Part shown: piece by piece, positions 7,695 through 15,916 of the stretch | How the letters are laid out: every line of letters begins with the position of its first letter | Numbering within the stretch: the stretch's first letter is position 1 | Position numbers and translations under genes: made by a program | Notes under the pieces: generated by a model | Seen by the model: only the letters and a program-made list of their open reading frames with translations | What the model was told of the DNA's origin: nothing | Databases searched by the model: none | From: Paracoccus salipaludis | GTDB lineage: Bacteria; Pseudomonadota; Alphaproteobacteria; Rhodobacterales; Rhodobacteraceae | NCBI RefSeq assembly: GCF_002287065.1 | Contig: NZ_NSJZ01000013.1 | Coordinates: 1 to 64,000 of the forward strand | Direction of reading: 5' to 3' | DNA: 64,000 nucleotides

Positions 7695-8216
7695 TCACCT
7701 TTCGCTTTTGGAAGAAGGCGGGCGGCGGCCGCCGTCGTGATGGCGCCAGCCGGCCAGACGGGCGAAAGGCCCGCGCAGAAGCACGTAGGGAAGAAAGGCA
7801 AGCAGAACCGAGATCAGCAGCATCTCGCCCGGATAGAAGGTGCCAAGCACGGTCGCCTGGTAGATGGCATCCATCGCGAACCCCAGAAGAATGATCCGCG
7901 AGGTTGCGATCACCCCTTCGCGCAACCGGCCCCCGCCCTGCCCCCGTTCGGTCAGGATCGTCCACAGGTAGGGCGAGCGGCCCAGCCGCGCATCCGTCCG
8001 CCCGTCGTGAAAGGCGGCCAGGGCCGCCATGCAGGGCTGCAGGACGAAGCGGAAGGTCATGGGCCCGCCGGGCCGCGCGGCGATGTCGCGCCAGATCCGG
8101 TGGTGGACCTCGGCCGAGAAGCCGTAAAGGACCAGGCCCAGCAGGATCAGGAAGGCCCCGATGGCGACCGCGATGCGCGCCACAAGAAGTTGGCTCCTTG
8201 TCGGTGCGTCAGCCAT
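7695..8216 (-). CDS. Hypothetical multi-pass inner-membrane protein
   Basis: A 173-residue protein not recognised as a named family. The ATG at 8216 is chosen because GAAAGGGGG lies 5 nt upstream. Hydrophobic segments lie at about 11-35 (LVARIAVAIGAFLILLGLVLYGF), 50-70, 105-125 and 130-150, giving three to four membrane helices. The stop is 5 bp before the start of the DUF202 gene, so the two are probably made together and may form a complex. The C-terminus is short, basic and His-rich (GWRHHDGGRR). Confidence 0.7.
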   Translation of the reverse strand: MADAPTRSQLLVARIAVAIGAFLILLGLVLYGFSAEVHHRIWRDIAARPGGPMTFRFVLQPCMAALAAFHDGRTDARLGRSPYLWTILTERGQGGGRLREGVIATSRIILLGFAMDAIYQATVLGTFYPGEMLLISVLLAFLPYVLLRGPFARLAGWRHHDGGRRPPSSKSER

Positions 8217-8487
8217 TGCGACCCCCTTTCTGCGCAAGGGCCGGGTGGCGCCTGTCCACGGGCATCGAAGGGCTCACGGTCTGGGCCGGGCTGCCCTTCG
8301 ACAGCGCGAGGCCCTTGTCGCAGCCGACCCCGAAGGCAGGTTTGCCCTTGCAGGTCGCGCTGAACGCAACGGCGGGCAGGAAGGACTTGCGAGCCTCGTG
8401 CGCACGGCAGAAGTCGGCGTCGTCACAGGTCTGCCGCGTCGTGCCTTCCGTCGGAAAGTCGCCACTGAAATCATAGCCCGGTGCCAT
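8209..8487 (-). CDS. Small cysteine-containing hypothetical protein
   Basis: A 92-residue frame starting at ATG 8487 with GGGGGAG just upstream. It has four Cys: TCDDADFC, ATCKGK and VGCDKG. An upstream TTG at 8553 overlapping the sulfatase stop is possible but lacks a ribosome binding site. The 3' end overlaps the next gene's start by 8 bp, as expected in a tightly packed operon. No family was recognised. It lies between sulfatase C and two membrane proteins. Coding status rests on context and a plausible start, so confidence is moderate. Confidence 0.5.
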   Translation of the reverse strand: MAPGYDFSGDFPTEGTTRQTCDDADFCRAHEARKSFLPAVAFSATCKGKPAFGVGCDKGLALSKGSPAQTVSPSMPVDRRHPALAQKGGRNG

Positions 8488-8549
8488 CTCCCCCGCCCCT
8501 GTGTTGCGACTGACGGTGCCGGAACCCACGGCCCCGGCACCCTGTGGGA

Positions 8550-10868
8550 TCAATCCCGCGCCATCGCCGCGGCGAGCTTGCGTTCCACGTCGATGTAGAT
8601 GTCATCGGCGATGTCGTAGACGACCCGGATCACCCGGCCTCCCGAGAAGGGGAACTGCGGCTTGTACTCGCCGCTGACGGCATCGCCGCCGTCGTAGCCG
8701 ATGCACAGCCCCTCGCCGCAAAGCGCGTAGCGCCCCGTCATGGTGCGGAACGGCGCCTGGGCCACCACCTCCTCGTCCACGTAAAGCGTCATCTGCCCGA
8801 GCGTCTCGAGCTGCTCGGAAATGCGTTCCTTCACGAACTCGACGCCCACGACATGCCTGCCGAGCTTCGGCGCATCGCAGATGAGGCGCTGCTCGGGCGG
8901 GAGGCCAAGGAAGTTGTAGACGTAGAACAGCTTGCCCCCCTTCACGAAGAGGCTGTAGCCCCCGAAGCGCGAGCCCTGCGCGACGATCACACCCTGGCTG
9001 TCGCCGGTGAACTCGACCTCGGCCAGCATCTTGAAGGAAGTGCCAAGCGTCGGCGCCGACGAGGCCTCCGGCACCTCGGTCGTGCCGGGATAGTAGACAT
9101 AGCGGTCCCGCATGGGCGCGTGGTATTCGGCCGCGTGCATGGCGGCGACGCCCAGGTCCACGAGCGGCAGGACGTTGTTCTTCTTCGCCTCCACCATCCA
9201 GAGATCGACGAGGTCCTTCAGCTTGTCGGGGTGTTCGGCGGCAAGGTCGCGCGCCTCGGCCCGATCCTCATCGGTGTGGAAGAGCTGCCAGCGGTCCTTG
9301 TCGAAATGGCCCTGGTCGGACGGGACCGGCGCGTGCAGAGCGGACGCCTTCCAGCCCTTCGACCAGATGCCGCGCGTCCCGAGCATCTCGAAATACTGCG
9401 TTTCCTTTGTGGTCGGGGCGCCCGCGTCGTCGAAGCTGTAGACCATCGACACCCCGGCAAGCGGCGCCTGCGTCACGCCGTCGATGACGTCGGGCATCGG
9501 CACGCCGCAGGCCTCGAGGATCGTCGGGACGATATCGGTGCAATGGTGATACTGGTGGCGCACCTCGCCCTTGGCCCTGATGCCTTTCGGCCAATGGATG
9601 ACAAGCGGGTCGCAGGTGCCGCCGGCAAACGAGGCATAGCGCTTGAACATCTTGTAGGGGGTTGAGAAGGCCACCGCCCACCCGGTCGGATAGTGGTTGT
9701 AGGTGGCGGGCGAACCCAGCTTGTCGATCATCTCGAGGTTGCGGGCCACGTCGTCGGGAAAGCCGTTGAAGAACAGGTTCTCGTTGACCGAGCCCGAGGG
9801 ACTGCCCTCGCCCGAGGCGCCGTTGTCGGCGCAGTAGAAGATCAGCGTGTTGTCAAGCTGGCCGGAGTCCTCGAGATATTCGATCACCCGGCCGATCTGG
9901 GCGTCGGTGTATTCCGAAAGCGCGGCATAGACTTCGGCCATGCGGCTGAAAAGGCGCTTTTCGTCGTCCGAAAGCGTGGCCCAGGGACGCACCATGTCGC
10001 TTTCGGCCGCGACATCCGCGGGCATCGGGTTGATGGGCGTGAGCTCCGTTCCTTCGGGCAGGATGCCGCGCTCGATCATGCGGGCCAGCACCCAGCCGCG
10101 ATAAGCCTCGTAGCCGTCGTCGAACCGGCCCTTGTACTTGTCGATATAATCCTGCGGCGCGTGGTGCGGCGCATGGTTCGCGCCCGGGCAGAACCACATG
10201 TACCACGGCTTCTCGGCATCGACCTGCTTGCTGTCGCGGATGAACTGGATCGCCTTGTCGGCGAGGTCCTTGGACAGATGGTAGCCGTCCTCGGGCTGGG
10301 CGGGCTGGTCGACGTAATGGTTGTCCTCGATCAGTTCGGGGTACCACTGGTTCGTTTCGCCGCCGATGAAGCCGTAGAAGCGGTCGTAGCCGAGCCCGAG
10401 CGGCCATTTCTTCTTCGAGGCGCTCATCCCGAAGGCGTCCACGGGAACGTTGTGGTTCTTGCCGATCCAGAACGTGCTCCAGCCGGCGTCGCGCAGGATG
10501 CTGGCCATCGTGCCGTTCTCGAGCGGGATGTGGCCGCTGTACCCGGGAAAGCCCGTCGCGCATTCCGCGATCGAGCCGAAGCCGTTGGCATGATGGTTGC
10601 GCCCGGTCAGGAAGCACGAGCGGGTGGGCGAACAGACGGCCGTCGTATGCCATTGCGAATAGGTCAGGCCGTTCTGCGCCAGCCGGTCCAACGTGGGCAT
10701 GTCGATGCGCCCGCCATAGGGCGACCAGGCGGCCTGGCCGATATCGTCGAACAGGATCACAAGGACGTTGGGCGCGCCCTTCGGCGCGCGGTTGTCCAGA
10801 AAAGCGTCCCAATCCGCCTGCGAATCGCGGATATCCAGTTCGACCTTGCCTTGGAATTGCCGTGCCAT
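8550..10868 (-). CDS. Large arylsulfatase with canonical CSPTR motif and C-terminal beta-domain (sulfatase C)
   Basis: A 772-residue sulfatase of the long AtsD-like type. The metal site is in NVLVILFDDIG (DD about 41-42), and the modifiable Cys about 79 lies in TAVCSPTRSCFLTGRNHH, a canonical CxPxR. WIGKNHNVP and FYCADNGASGEGSPSGS follow. The last 150-180 residues (from about TSFKMLAEVEF) look like a concanavalin-type beta-sandwich. No signal peptide is visible. AAGGAAG precedes the ATG at 10868; the longer upstream frame crosses the promoter region and was rejected. It is first in the minus-strand sulfatase unit (C, small Cys protein, two membrane proteins, B, A) and is preceded by operator copy 2. 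Confidence 0.93.
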   Translation of the reverse strand: MARQFQGKVELDIRDSQADWDAFLDNRAPKGAPNVLVILFDDIGQAAWSPYGGRIDMPTLDRLAQNGLTYSQWHTTAVCSPTRSCFLTGRNHHANGFGSIAECATGFPGYSGHIPLENGTMASILRDAGWSTFWIGKNHNVPVDAFGMSASKKKWPLGLGYDRFYGFIGGETNQWYPELIEDNHYVDQPAQPEDGYHLSKDLADKAIQFIRDSKQVDAEKPWYMWFCPGANHAPHHAPQDYIDKYKGRFDDGYEAYRGWVLARMIERGILPEGTELTPINPMPADVAAESDMVRPWATLSDDEKRLFSRMAEVYAALSEYTDAQIGRVIEYLEDSGQLDNTLIFYCADNGASGEGSPSGSVNENLFFNGFPDDVARNLEMIDKLGSPATYNHYPTGWAVAFSTPYKMFKRYASFAGGTCDPLVIHWPKGIRAKGEVRHQYHHCTDIVPTILEACGVPMPDVIDGVTQAPLAGVSMVYSFDDAGAPTTKETQYFEMLGTRGIWSKGWKASALHAPVPSDQGHFDKDRWQLFHTDEDRAEARDLAAEHPDKLKDLVDLWMVEAKKNNVLPLVDLGVAAMHAAEYHAPMRDRYVYYPGTTEVPEASSAPTLGTSFKMLAEVEFTGDSQGVIVAQGSRFGGYSLFVKGGKLFYVYNFLGLPPEQRLICDAPKLGRHVVGVEFVKERISEQLETLGQMTLYVDEEVVAQAPFRTMTGRYALCGEGLCIGYDGGDAVSGEYKPQFPFSGGRVIRVVYDIADDIYIDVERKLAAAMARD

Positions 10869-10951
10869 CTTCAGCTTCCTTTTCAGGATCGTGCTATCCG
10901 GGCAGGCACGACCTATCGCGCCAATGCCATCAAGGCTGCTTGCAAGAAGGA

Positions 10952-10995
10952 TACTCACATTCTTCCGGCCGGGGAAAAATCGGGTGAATCCCTGA
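10952..10995 (-). promoter_or_regulatory. Dyad operator copy 2 upstream of sulfatase C
   Basis: Read on the minus strand, TCAGGGATTCACCCGA occupies 10995-10980, differing from copy 1 at two positions. At the spacing where other copies have a -10 box, this one has TGAGTA, a poor match; TATCCT begins 4 nt later. The predicted leader to the ATG at 10868 is about 75 nt. It faces away from copy 3, so the two serve the divergent sulfatase units. Confidence 0.55.
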
Positions 10996-11113
10996 GAAAC
11001 GGACAGCGGCATATCGACAGGTCGCTTCCAGCTCGGGTTCCTTGGCGGGGAACCGGTTTTTCCCAATCCCATGAAAGTCTCGGGGCCTCAGCTTGCACCA
11101 TTTTCCGCCTTTC

Positions 11114-11157
11114 TCCGGGTTTCACCCGAGACACCCCCTGAAAGGGACATGCTAAAT
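11114..11157 (+). promoter_or_regulatory. Dyad operator copy 3 upstream of the outer-membrane protein and sulfatase D
   Basis: TCCGGGTTTCACCCGA (11114-11129) contains the perfect palindrome CGGGTTTCACCCG. CTAAAT follows after 22 bp (11152-11157), inside TGCTAAAT, which resembles an extended -10 box. The predicted start near 11164 leaves a leader of roughly 158 nt before the ATG at 11322. Confidence 0.55.
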
Positions 11158-11321
11158 TCATTCCAGTGCCTTACTGACGCCTGTGTGAATGGCAGGGACA
11201 TCGCGGCCGGGAATCTGCCATGTGCGGCAAGAACGGCGGCGGCTTCAGGACCGGGTCCGGGCAATCGCCTTGTGAAAGGTCCCTGCGGAACCGGGCAGAA
11301 CCGGACAAGGGGGATAGTTGG

Positions 11322-12251
11322 ATGTCCACAACAAGGATCGTCGCCGGCCTGACAGCAGCGATGCTGCTTTCGCCCCATCAGGCGGACGCGACCGAGGCCG
11401 TCGCGGGCCATTACGTGACCGGCGCCTTCGCGCTGCCGAAGGCGGCCGTGATCCCGCCGCCCGGGCTGTATTGGAACCTGACGACGAGCTACTACAATGG
11501 CTCGATCAGCGGCGATGTCGAGGTTCCCGTCGCGGGCGAGGTCCGGCTGGGACTGGACGCGACCTTCGGGGGTCCCAACTACACCGCGCTCTGGGTGCCG
11601 CAGACCGAGATGGCAGGGGGCGCGTCCTTCCAGCTGGGGCTGACCCTTCCCGTGCTGTATCTGTCGGCCGAAGCCAGCGCCGGCAGGCGGACCGTCGAGC
11701 AATCGCAGACCGATTTCGGCGACATCTCGATCTCGCCCAAGATCGGCTGGAATTCGGGGCACCATTTCTTCACCGCCGGGCTGAACATCTTCGCGCCCAC
11801 CGGGGCCTGGGAGGAAGGCGCCCTCGACAACATCGGGATGAATTACTGGACCTTCTCTCCGACGGTCGCCTACACCTATTTCGACCCGGCGCGCGGGCTG
11901 GATTTCTCGATCAACGCCGGCCTGGATTTCAACACCGAAAACCCGGACACCGATTATCACAGCGGCACGCTGTTCCACATGGACGCCGTGCTCATCAAGC
12001 AGTTCAACGAACGCTTCGGGGCGGGCCTGGTCGGCTCGATGCTCTACCAGATCGAGGACGACGAGGGGGGTCTGGCCGACCGGCTGGACGGGTTCAGGGG
12101 CCGTTCCTATGCCCTTGGCCCCATCATCACCTACGAGGCGGGCCCCAAGGAAAACCCCATCAGCATCGCCCTGAGCTGGGCCTCGGAGTTCGAGGTCAAG
12201 AACCGCTTCGAGGGCGACGCCGTCTATCTGTCGATTTCCGGCACGTTCTGA
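11322..12251 (+). CDS. Outer-membrane beta-barrel protein (Phenol_MetA_deg/SphA-like transporter family)
   Basis: The 309-residue protein has a Sec signal (MSTTRIVAGLTAAMLLSPHQADA). The mature part is a barrel of alternating aromatic and polar residues, with Gly-rich loops, and ends in Phe (YLSISGTF), the usual recognition signal for barrel assembly. The pattern GHYVTGAF...PPGLYW followed by 'FGDISISPKIGWNSGHHFFTAGLNIFAPTG' is characteristic of the MetA-like transporter family. AAGGGGGA precedes the ATG. It is first in the unit with sulfatase D and a second barrel, and may admit sulfated substrates. Confidence 0.82.
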   Translation: MSTTRIVAGLTAAMLLSPHQADATEAVAGHYVTGAFALPKAAVIPPPGLYWNLTTSYYNGSISGDVEVPVAGEVRLGLDATFGGPNYTALWVPQTEMAGGASFQLGLTLPVLYLSAEASAGRRTVEQSQTDFGDISISPKIGWNSGHHFFTAGLNIFAPTGAWEEGALDNIGMNYWTFSPTVAYTYFDPARGLDFSINAGLDFNTENPDTDYHSGTLFHMDAVLIKQFNERFGAGLVGSMLYQIEDDEGGLADRLDGFRGRSYALGPIITYEAGPKENPISIALSWASEFEVKNRFEGDAVYLSISGTF

Positions 12252-12269
12252 GGACGAAAGGAGAAAGAC

Positions 12270-13700
12270 ATGAGGTTGGCCGACCTGGCCGGTCTCGGCC
12301 GCAGCGCGGGGCTCGCCTTAATGGCGTGCATGGCGGCCCCGCAGGCCGTTCAGGCGCAGGCGGCACGGCCCAACATCCTGTTCATCCTCGCAGACAACCT
12401 GGGCTACGGCGAACTCGGCGCCTATGGCGGCGGGGCCACGCGCGGCGCGCCCACTCCGCGTCTGGACCGGCTTGCCGCCGAGGGGCTGCGCCTGACCAAC
12501 ATGAACATGGAAGCCCAGTGCACGCCCAGCCGGTCCAGCATCCTGACCGGGCGTTTCGCGATCCGGTCGGGCACCCATTCCGTCCCCTTCGGCGGCGTGG
12601 CCGACGGGCTGACCCAGTGGGAAGTCACCCTGGCCGAGGCGCTTTCCGCCCAAGGCTATGCCACGGCGCTTTACGGCAAGTGGCATCTCGGCAGCAGCAA
12701 CGGCCGCCTGCCCAACGACCAGGGCGTCGACGAATGGTACGGCATCCCGCGCACCACCGACGAGGCGCTGTGGACCGAGGCCCCAGGCTGGTCGCCCGAG
12801 GTGATGCCCCCCGAGCAGATCATGGAAGGCCACAAGGGCGAGCCGAGTCGCGAGGTCAAGGTTTATGACATCGCCGAGCGCCGGTTGATGGATGCCGAGA
12901 TCACCCGCCGTTCCATCGCCTTCATGGAGGACCAGGCCGAAGCCGGAAAGCCCTTCTTCGCCTATGCGACGCTGACCCAGCCGCATCTGCCGACCCTGCC
13001 GAACCCGGACGTCGCGGGCCGGACCGGGCACGGGGACTGGGCCGACATGCTGGCCGAGATGGACCACAACGTGAGCCAGATGCTGGACGCGGTGGACCGG
13101 CTGGGCATCCGGGACGACACGGTGGTGATCTTCGCCAGTGACAACGGGCCGGAATTCGTCCAGCCCTGGGACGGCTGGGCCGGGCCCTGGCGCGCGCAGT
13201 ATTTCACAGCCTGGGAGGGCGGGATCCGCGCGCCCTTCATGGTCCGCTGGCCCGGGAAGATCCCGGCCGGGCGCGTCAGCGACGAGATCGTGCACGGCGC
13301 GGACATCTTTCCCACGCTGGCCGTCCTCACCGGCGCCGGGCTTCCCCACGACCGCCCGATCGACGGGGTGGACCAGTCCGGCTTCTTCCTGGGCGGGACC
13401 GAGCGCTCGGCGCGCGAGGCCATCCCGATCTGGTGCGCCGAGCGCCTGCAGACCGTGAAATGGCGCAACTTCAAGGTCCATTTCTACGAGCAGGAAACCA
13501 TGGTGTCGCCCGCGCTCAAGCTCGGGGTCCCGCTTCTGTTCAACCTTTACACCAACCCCCGCGAGGAAAAGGAAAAGGTCGCCATCGACAGCTGGATCAT
13601 CGGCCCGGTGCTGAAGGTCGTCGCCGCCTTTGAGCAAAGCGTGGCCGAGCATCCCCTGATCGCCATGGGCACCCCGGATCCCTACGTCCCGCCGCAATAG
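12270..13700 (+). CDS. Exported arylsulfatase with canonical CTPSR motif (sulfatase D)
   Basis: The 476-residue sulfatase has a clear Sec signal peptide (residues 1-31, ending QAVQAQA), so it should be periplasmic, unlike the other three. Metal-binding ADN is near 41-43. The formylglycine site is QCTPSRSSILTGR with Cys about 84. YGKWHLG supplies the active-site Lys and His and FASDNGPEF the Asp and Asn. The sequence resembles the arylsulfatase A/PslA branch. AAAGGAG precedes the ATG, 18 bp after the first barrel gene. It would need FGE modification in the cytoplasm before or during export. Confidence 0.93.
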   Translation: MRLADLAGLGRSAGLALMACMAAPQAVQAQAARPNILFILADNLGYGELGAYGGGATRGAPTPRLDRLAAEGLRLTNMNMEAQCTPSRSSILTGRFAIRSGTHSVPFGGVADGLTQWEVTLAEALSAQGYATALYGKWHLGSSNGRLPNDQGVDEWYGIPRTTDEALWTEAPGWSPEVMPPEQIMEGHKGEPSREVKVYDIAERRLMDAEITRRSIAFMEDQAEAGKPFFAYATLTQPHLPTLPNPDVAGRTGHGDWADMLAEMDHNVSQMLDAVDRLGIRDDTVVIFASDNGPEFVQPWDGWAGPWRAQYFTAWEGGIRAPFMVRWPGKIPAGRVSDEIVHGADIFPTLAVLTGAGLPHDRPIDGVDQSGFFLGGTERSAREAIPIWCAERLQTVKWRNFKVHFYEQETMVSPALKLGVPLLFNLYTNPREEKEKVAIDSWIIGPVLKVVAAFEQSVAEHPLIAMGTPDPYVPPQ

Positions 13701-13757
13701 CCCGCCAATCGCCCCGGCCCTTCCCCCTCAGGACGGCCAAGCAGGAAAGGACTTTCC

Positions 13758-14543
13758 ATGCGCTTCATGACCATGCCCCTGGGGGCCGCCCTTGTCGCGG
13801 CCGGGCTTGCCGGTCCCGCCGCGGCCCAGCAATCGGGGGGCGGCGTCCAGGAGGAGGTGGACACCTCGGGCACCAACCCCGCGGTGCTGCAGCGGAGCCT
13901 CTCGCTGTCGAACGAGTATCGCTTCCTGTCGGATTCCTACTACGACATCACCAACCTGCGCTATACCGAGCCCTTCCCGGGCGGCAAGGCGGCGGTGCGG
14001 CTGACCCTGCCCTTCAACGCGTCGGACCTGACCGGCGACAGCGTTTCGGGCTTCGGCGACTTCGCGGCCAAGTTCACCTGGATCCCCCATGCGAACACGC
14101 GGCACGCTTTCGTGCTTAGCACCGAGATCTTCGCCCCCACCGCCGACGAGGACGCCCTGGGGGAAGGGAAATGGGTGGCGGCGCCGGGCCTGACCTATGT
14201 CCGCTTCCTCAGCCGCGAGGTGATCGTGGCGCCGGCCCTGATCCACAACTTCTCGTTCGCGGGCGACGACGACCGGCCCGATGTCAGCCGGACGGACTTC
14301 GACCTTTACGTGGTCTATCGTCCGCAGGGCAAGCGCTGGTGGATCACCTCGGACATCACCGTCAGCCACGACTTCGAAACCGACGTGACGCCGGTATCGT
14401 GGGAGCTGAACATCGGCCGCAACCTCGCGAAGCTGGCGGGCGGCGCGGCGCTCAACGGCTATATCAGGCCCGGGATCGGGATCGGCGCGGACCGGCCCTA
14501 TGATGCGAACATCGAAGTCGGGCTGTCGCTTGTGAACTTCTGA
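13758..14543 (+). CDS. Second outer-membrane barrel protein (transporter-like)
   Basis: The 261-residue protein has a Sec signal (MRFMTMPLGAALVAAGLAGPAAAQQ) and a barrel-type mature region ending in Phe (VGLSLVNF). GFGDFAAKFTWIPHANTRHAFVLSTEIFAPT recalls the same MetA-like barrel family as the gene upstream, though the two are only distantly alike. GGAAAGG lies before the ATG. It is last in the barrel-sulfatase-barrel unit. Its role, perhaps uptake of the substrate or release of the product, is inferred only from context. Confidence 0.75.
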   Translation: MRFMTMPLGAALVAAGLAGPAAAQQSGGGVQEEVDTSGTNPAVLQRSLSLSNEYRFLSDSYYDITNLRYTEPFPGGKAAVRLTLPFNASDLTGDSVSGFGDFAAKFTWIPHANTRHAFVLSTEIFAPTADEDALGEGKWVAAPGLTYVRFLSREVIVAPALIHNFSFAGDDDRPDVSRTDFDLYVVYRPQGKRWWITSDITVSHDFETDVTPVSWELNIGRNLAKLAGGAALNGYIRPGIGIGADRPYDANIEVGLSLVNF

Positions 14544-14552
14544 GCCGGAAGC

Positions 14553-14569
14553 GCGGGCCCGCCGCCCGC
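14553..14569. terminator. Short GC hairpin between convergent genes
   Basis: GCGGGC (14553-14558) and GCCCGC (14564-14569) form a 6-bp stem with a 5-nt loop, 10 bp after the plus-strand stop and 8 bp from the minus-strand stop. It could end both transcripts. No T run is present. Confidence 0.4.
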
Positions 14570-14576
14570 ACGTCCG

Positions 14577-15830
14577 CTAGCGTTCTGTGCGCAGAGCGTC
14601 GGGATCGGCCGCAAGGGTCCCCGAAATGTCAGGCACGGGTCGGGAACCGGCTTCCAGCACGGCGACCGGCGCGGTCACGACCGCGCCCACCGTGTGCAGC
14701 GCCCCTGCCGCAACCATGACGAAGCCCCCGCGCTCGATGTCCGACGTGGTCAGTTGCTGTCCCTCGGCCAGGCGGCGCCCGATGATCTGGACGATCTCGG
14801 GGCTGTCGGCGAACCTGGAATGATGCGATCCCCCCGTGTCGTCGATCCGGGTCAGGTCGATGGCCACGATTCCCGCCCGTGCCAGTCCCGAAACATAGGG
14901 TTCCTCGGCGGGATTGATATCGCCCACCCGGTCGACGCGGCCTGCTATCAGCCGGGACAAGAGCAGCGCCCGGTCGTCCTGGGCCACGAAGATGGTGAAC
15001 CGTGGACGCGGACCGACGATCTCGGTGAACTGGCGGGCGAAGACCTGGATATCGATATCGGGCGAGGCGAGGATCACGTTCTGGATCTTGGGATTCAGGG
15101 GACCGGACCGGATGCTCATCTGGCGCAGGGCTTCCATGGCCAGGAAGCTCCCCATGGAATGGGCAAGGATCGTGATCTGGTTGATCGAGGGATCGTTGGC
15201 CAGCAGCCTCAGCGTCTGTTCAAGCGCCGTGCGCGAAAACAGCGTGCTTTCCCGGTCGTAGTTATACCCCAGCAGGCTGCCGCTCGATGGCCAGGTAAAA
15301 AGAACCGGAGCCGCCTCGACGCCTGAATCGGCCGTGATCTGGGCAAAGCGATAGACCGCTTCCCCGTAGGTCGTGTTGTAGCCATGCACGAACAGAAGCA
15401 CATGCCCGCCCCTGCGGTGCTGGCGCATCCAGCCGCGTCCCTGTGCCACGGTGGTCAGTGTTTGCAGCCGCGTCACGTGGAAATCCGTCTGGGGCTGGGG
15501 CGGCGTGGTCCTTGGCCACTGGACCGTGCCCTCGGGCCGGCCCTTTGGCATGGCCACGCTGACCGCGGTCAGATGCAGGTGCGGATCCCGCCGGTTCCCG
15601 TAACGGACATCGGGATCGGCCACGACCTGCCGGTTTGTTGCCACCAGCAGATCAACCGAGCGGCCCTGCTCGGTGGCCTCGGCGGCCACCACCGGACGCA
15701 TGAGGCCCTGGGGCCGTGGCGCACAGGCCCCAAGAAGGGCGAGCATGGTCGCCAGCACGACCACATGGGGAAATATCCCCGTGAGAAATCCGACATGTGA
15801 CGGCCTTTCTGCGATCGGGCGGCTTCTCAC
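14577..15830 (-). CDS. Lipoprotein alpha/beta hydrolase, DUF900 family
   Basis: The 417-residue protein has a signal peptide and lipobox (VVVLATMLALLGAC), so it should be membrane-anchored. The catalytic domain has LLFVHGYNTTYGEAVYRFAQ, the nucleophile elbow LAHSMGSFLAMEAL, an Asp in ASPDIDIQVF and a His in GGSHHSRF, the Ser-Asp-His triad of DUF900 esterase/lipase-like proteins. The start is taken as GTG 15830 because GGAGG stands 8 nt upstream and no ATG lies in frame before the lipobox; TTG 15845 is an alternative. Operator copy 4 lies 67 bp upstream, tying it to the sulfatase regulon. It may cleave esters linked to sulfated substrates. Confidence 0.82.
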   Translation of the reverse strand: MRSRPIAERPSHVGFLTGIFPHVVVLATMLALLGACAPRPQGLMRPVVAAEATEQGRSVDLLVATNRQVVADPDVRYGNRRDPHLHLTAVSVAMPKGRPEGTVQWPRTTPPQPQTDFHVTRLQTLTTVAQGRGWMRQHRRGGHVLLFVHGYNTTYGEAVYRFAQITADSGVEAAPVLFTWPSSGSLLGYNYDRESTLFSRTALEQTLRLLANDPSINQITILAHSMGSFLAMEALRQMSIRSGPLNPKIQNVILASPDIDIQVFARQFTEIVGPRPRFTIFVAQDDRALLLSRLIAGRVDRVGDINPAEEPYVSGLARAGIVAIDLTRIDDTGGSHHSRFADSPEIVQIIGRRLAEGQQLTTSDIERGGFVMVAAGALHTVGAVVTAPVAVLEAGSRPVPDISGTLAADPDALRTER

Positions 15831-15869
15831 CGTCACAGCCTCCAAGACAAACCCTCGCGACGAGAGATG

Positions 15870-15913
15870 ATGATAGGGGCGCAGGCCGGGACGGGTATCA
15901 GGTGAATCCCTGA
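15870..15913 (-). promoter_or_regulatory. Dyad operator copy 4 with -10-like TATCAT, upstream of the lipoprotein hydrolase
   Basis: On the minus strand TCAGGGATTCACCTGA (15913-15898) has perfect outer arms (TCAGG/CCTGA). TATCAT (15875-15870) follows after 22 bp within CCTATCAT, the same 8-mer at the same distance as in copy 1. The predicted start near 15863 lies about 33 nt before the GTG. Confidence 0.6.
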
Positions 15914-15916
15914 GAT

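Noticed and set aside
10869..11072. N-terminal extension of sulfatase C
   Set aside because: The extension crosses operator copy 2 and the predicted promoter, while ATG 10868 has a good ribosome binding site and the normal family start.
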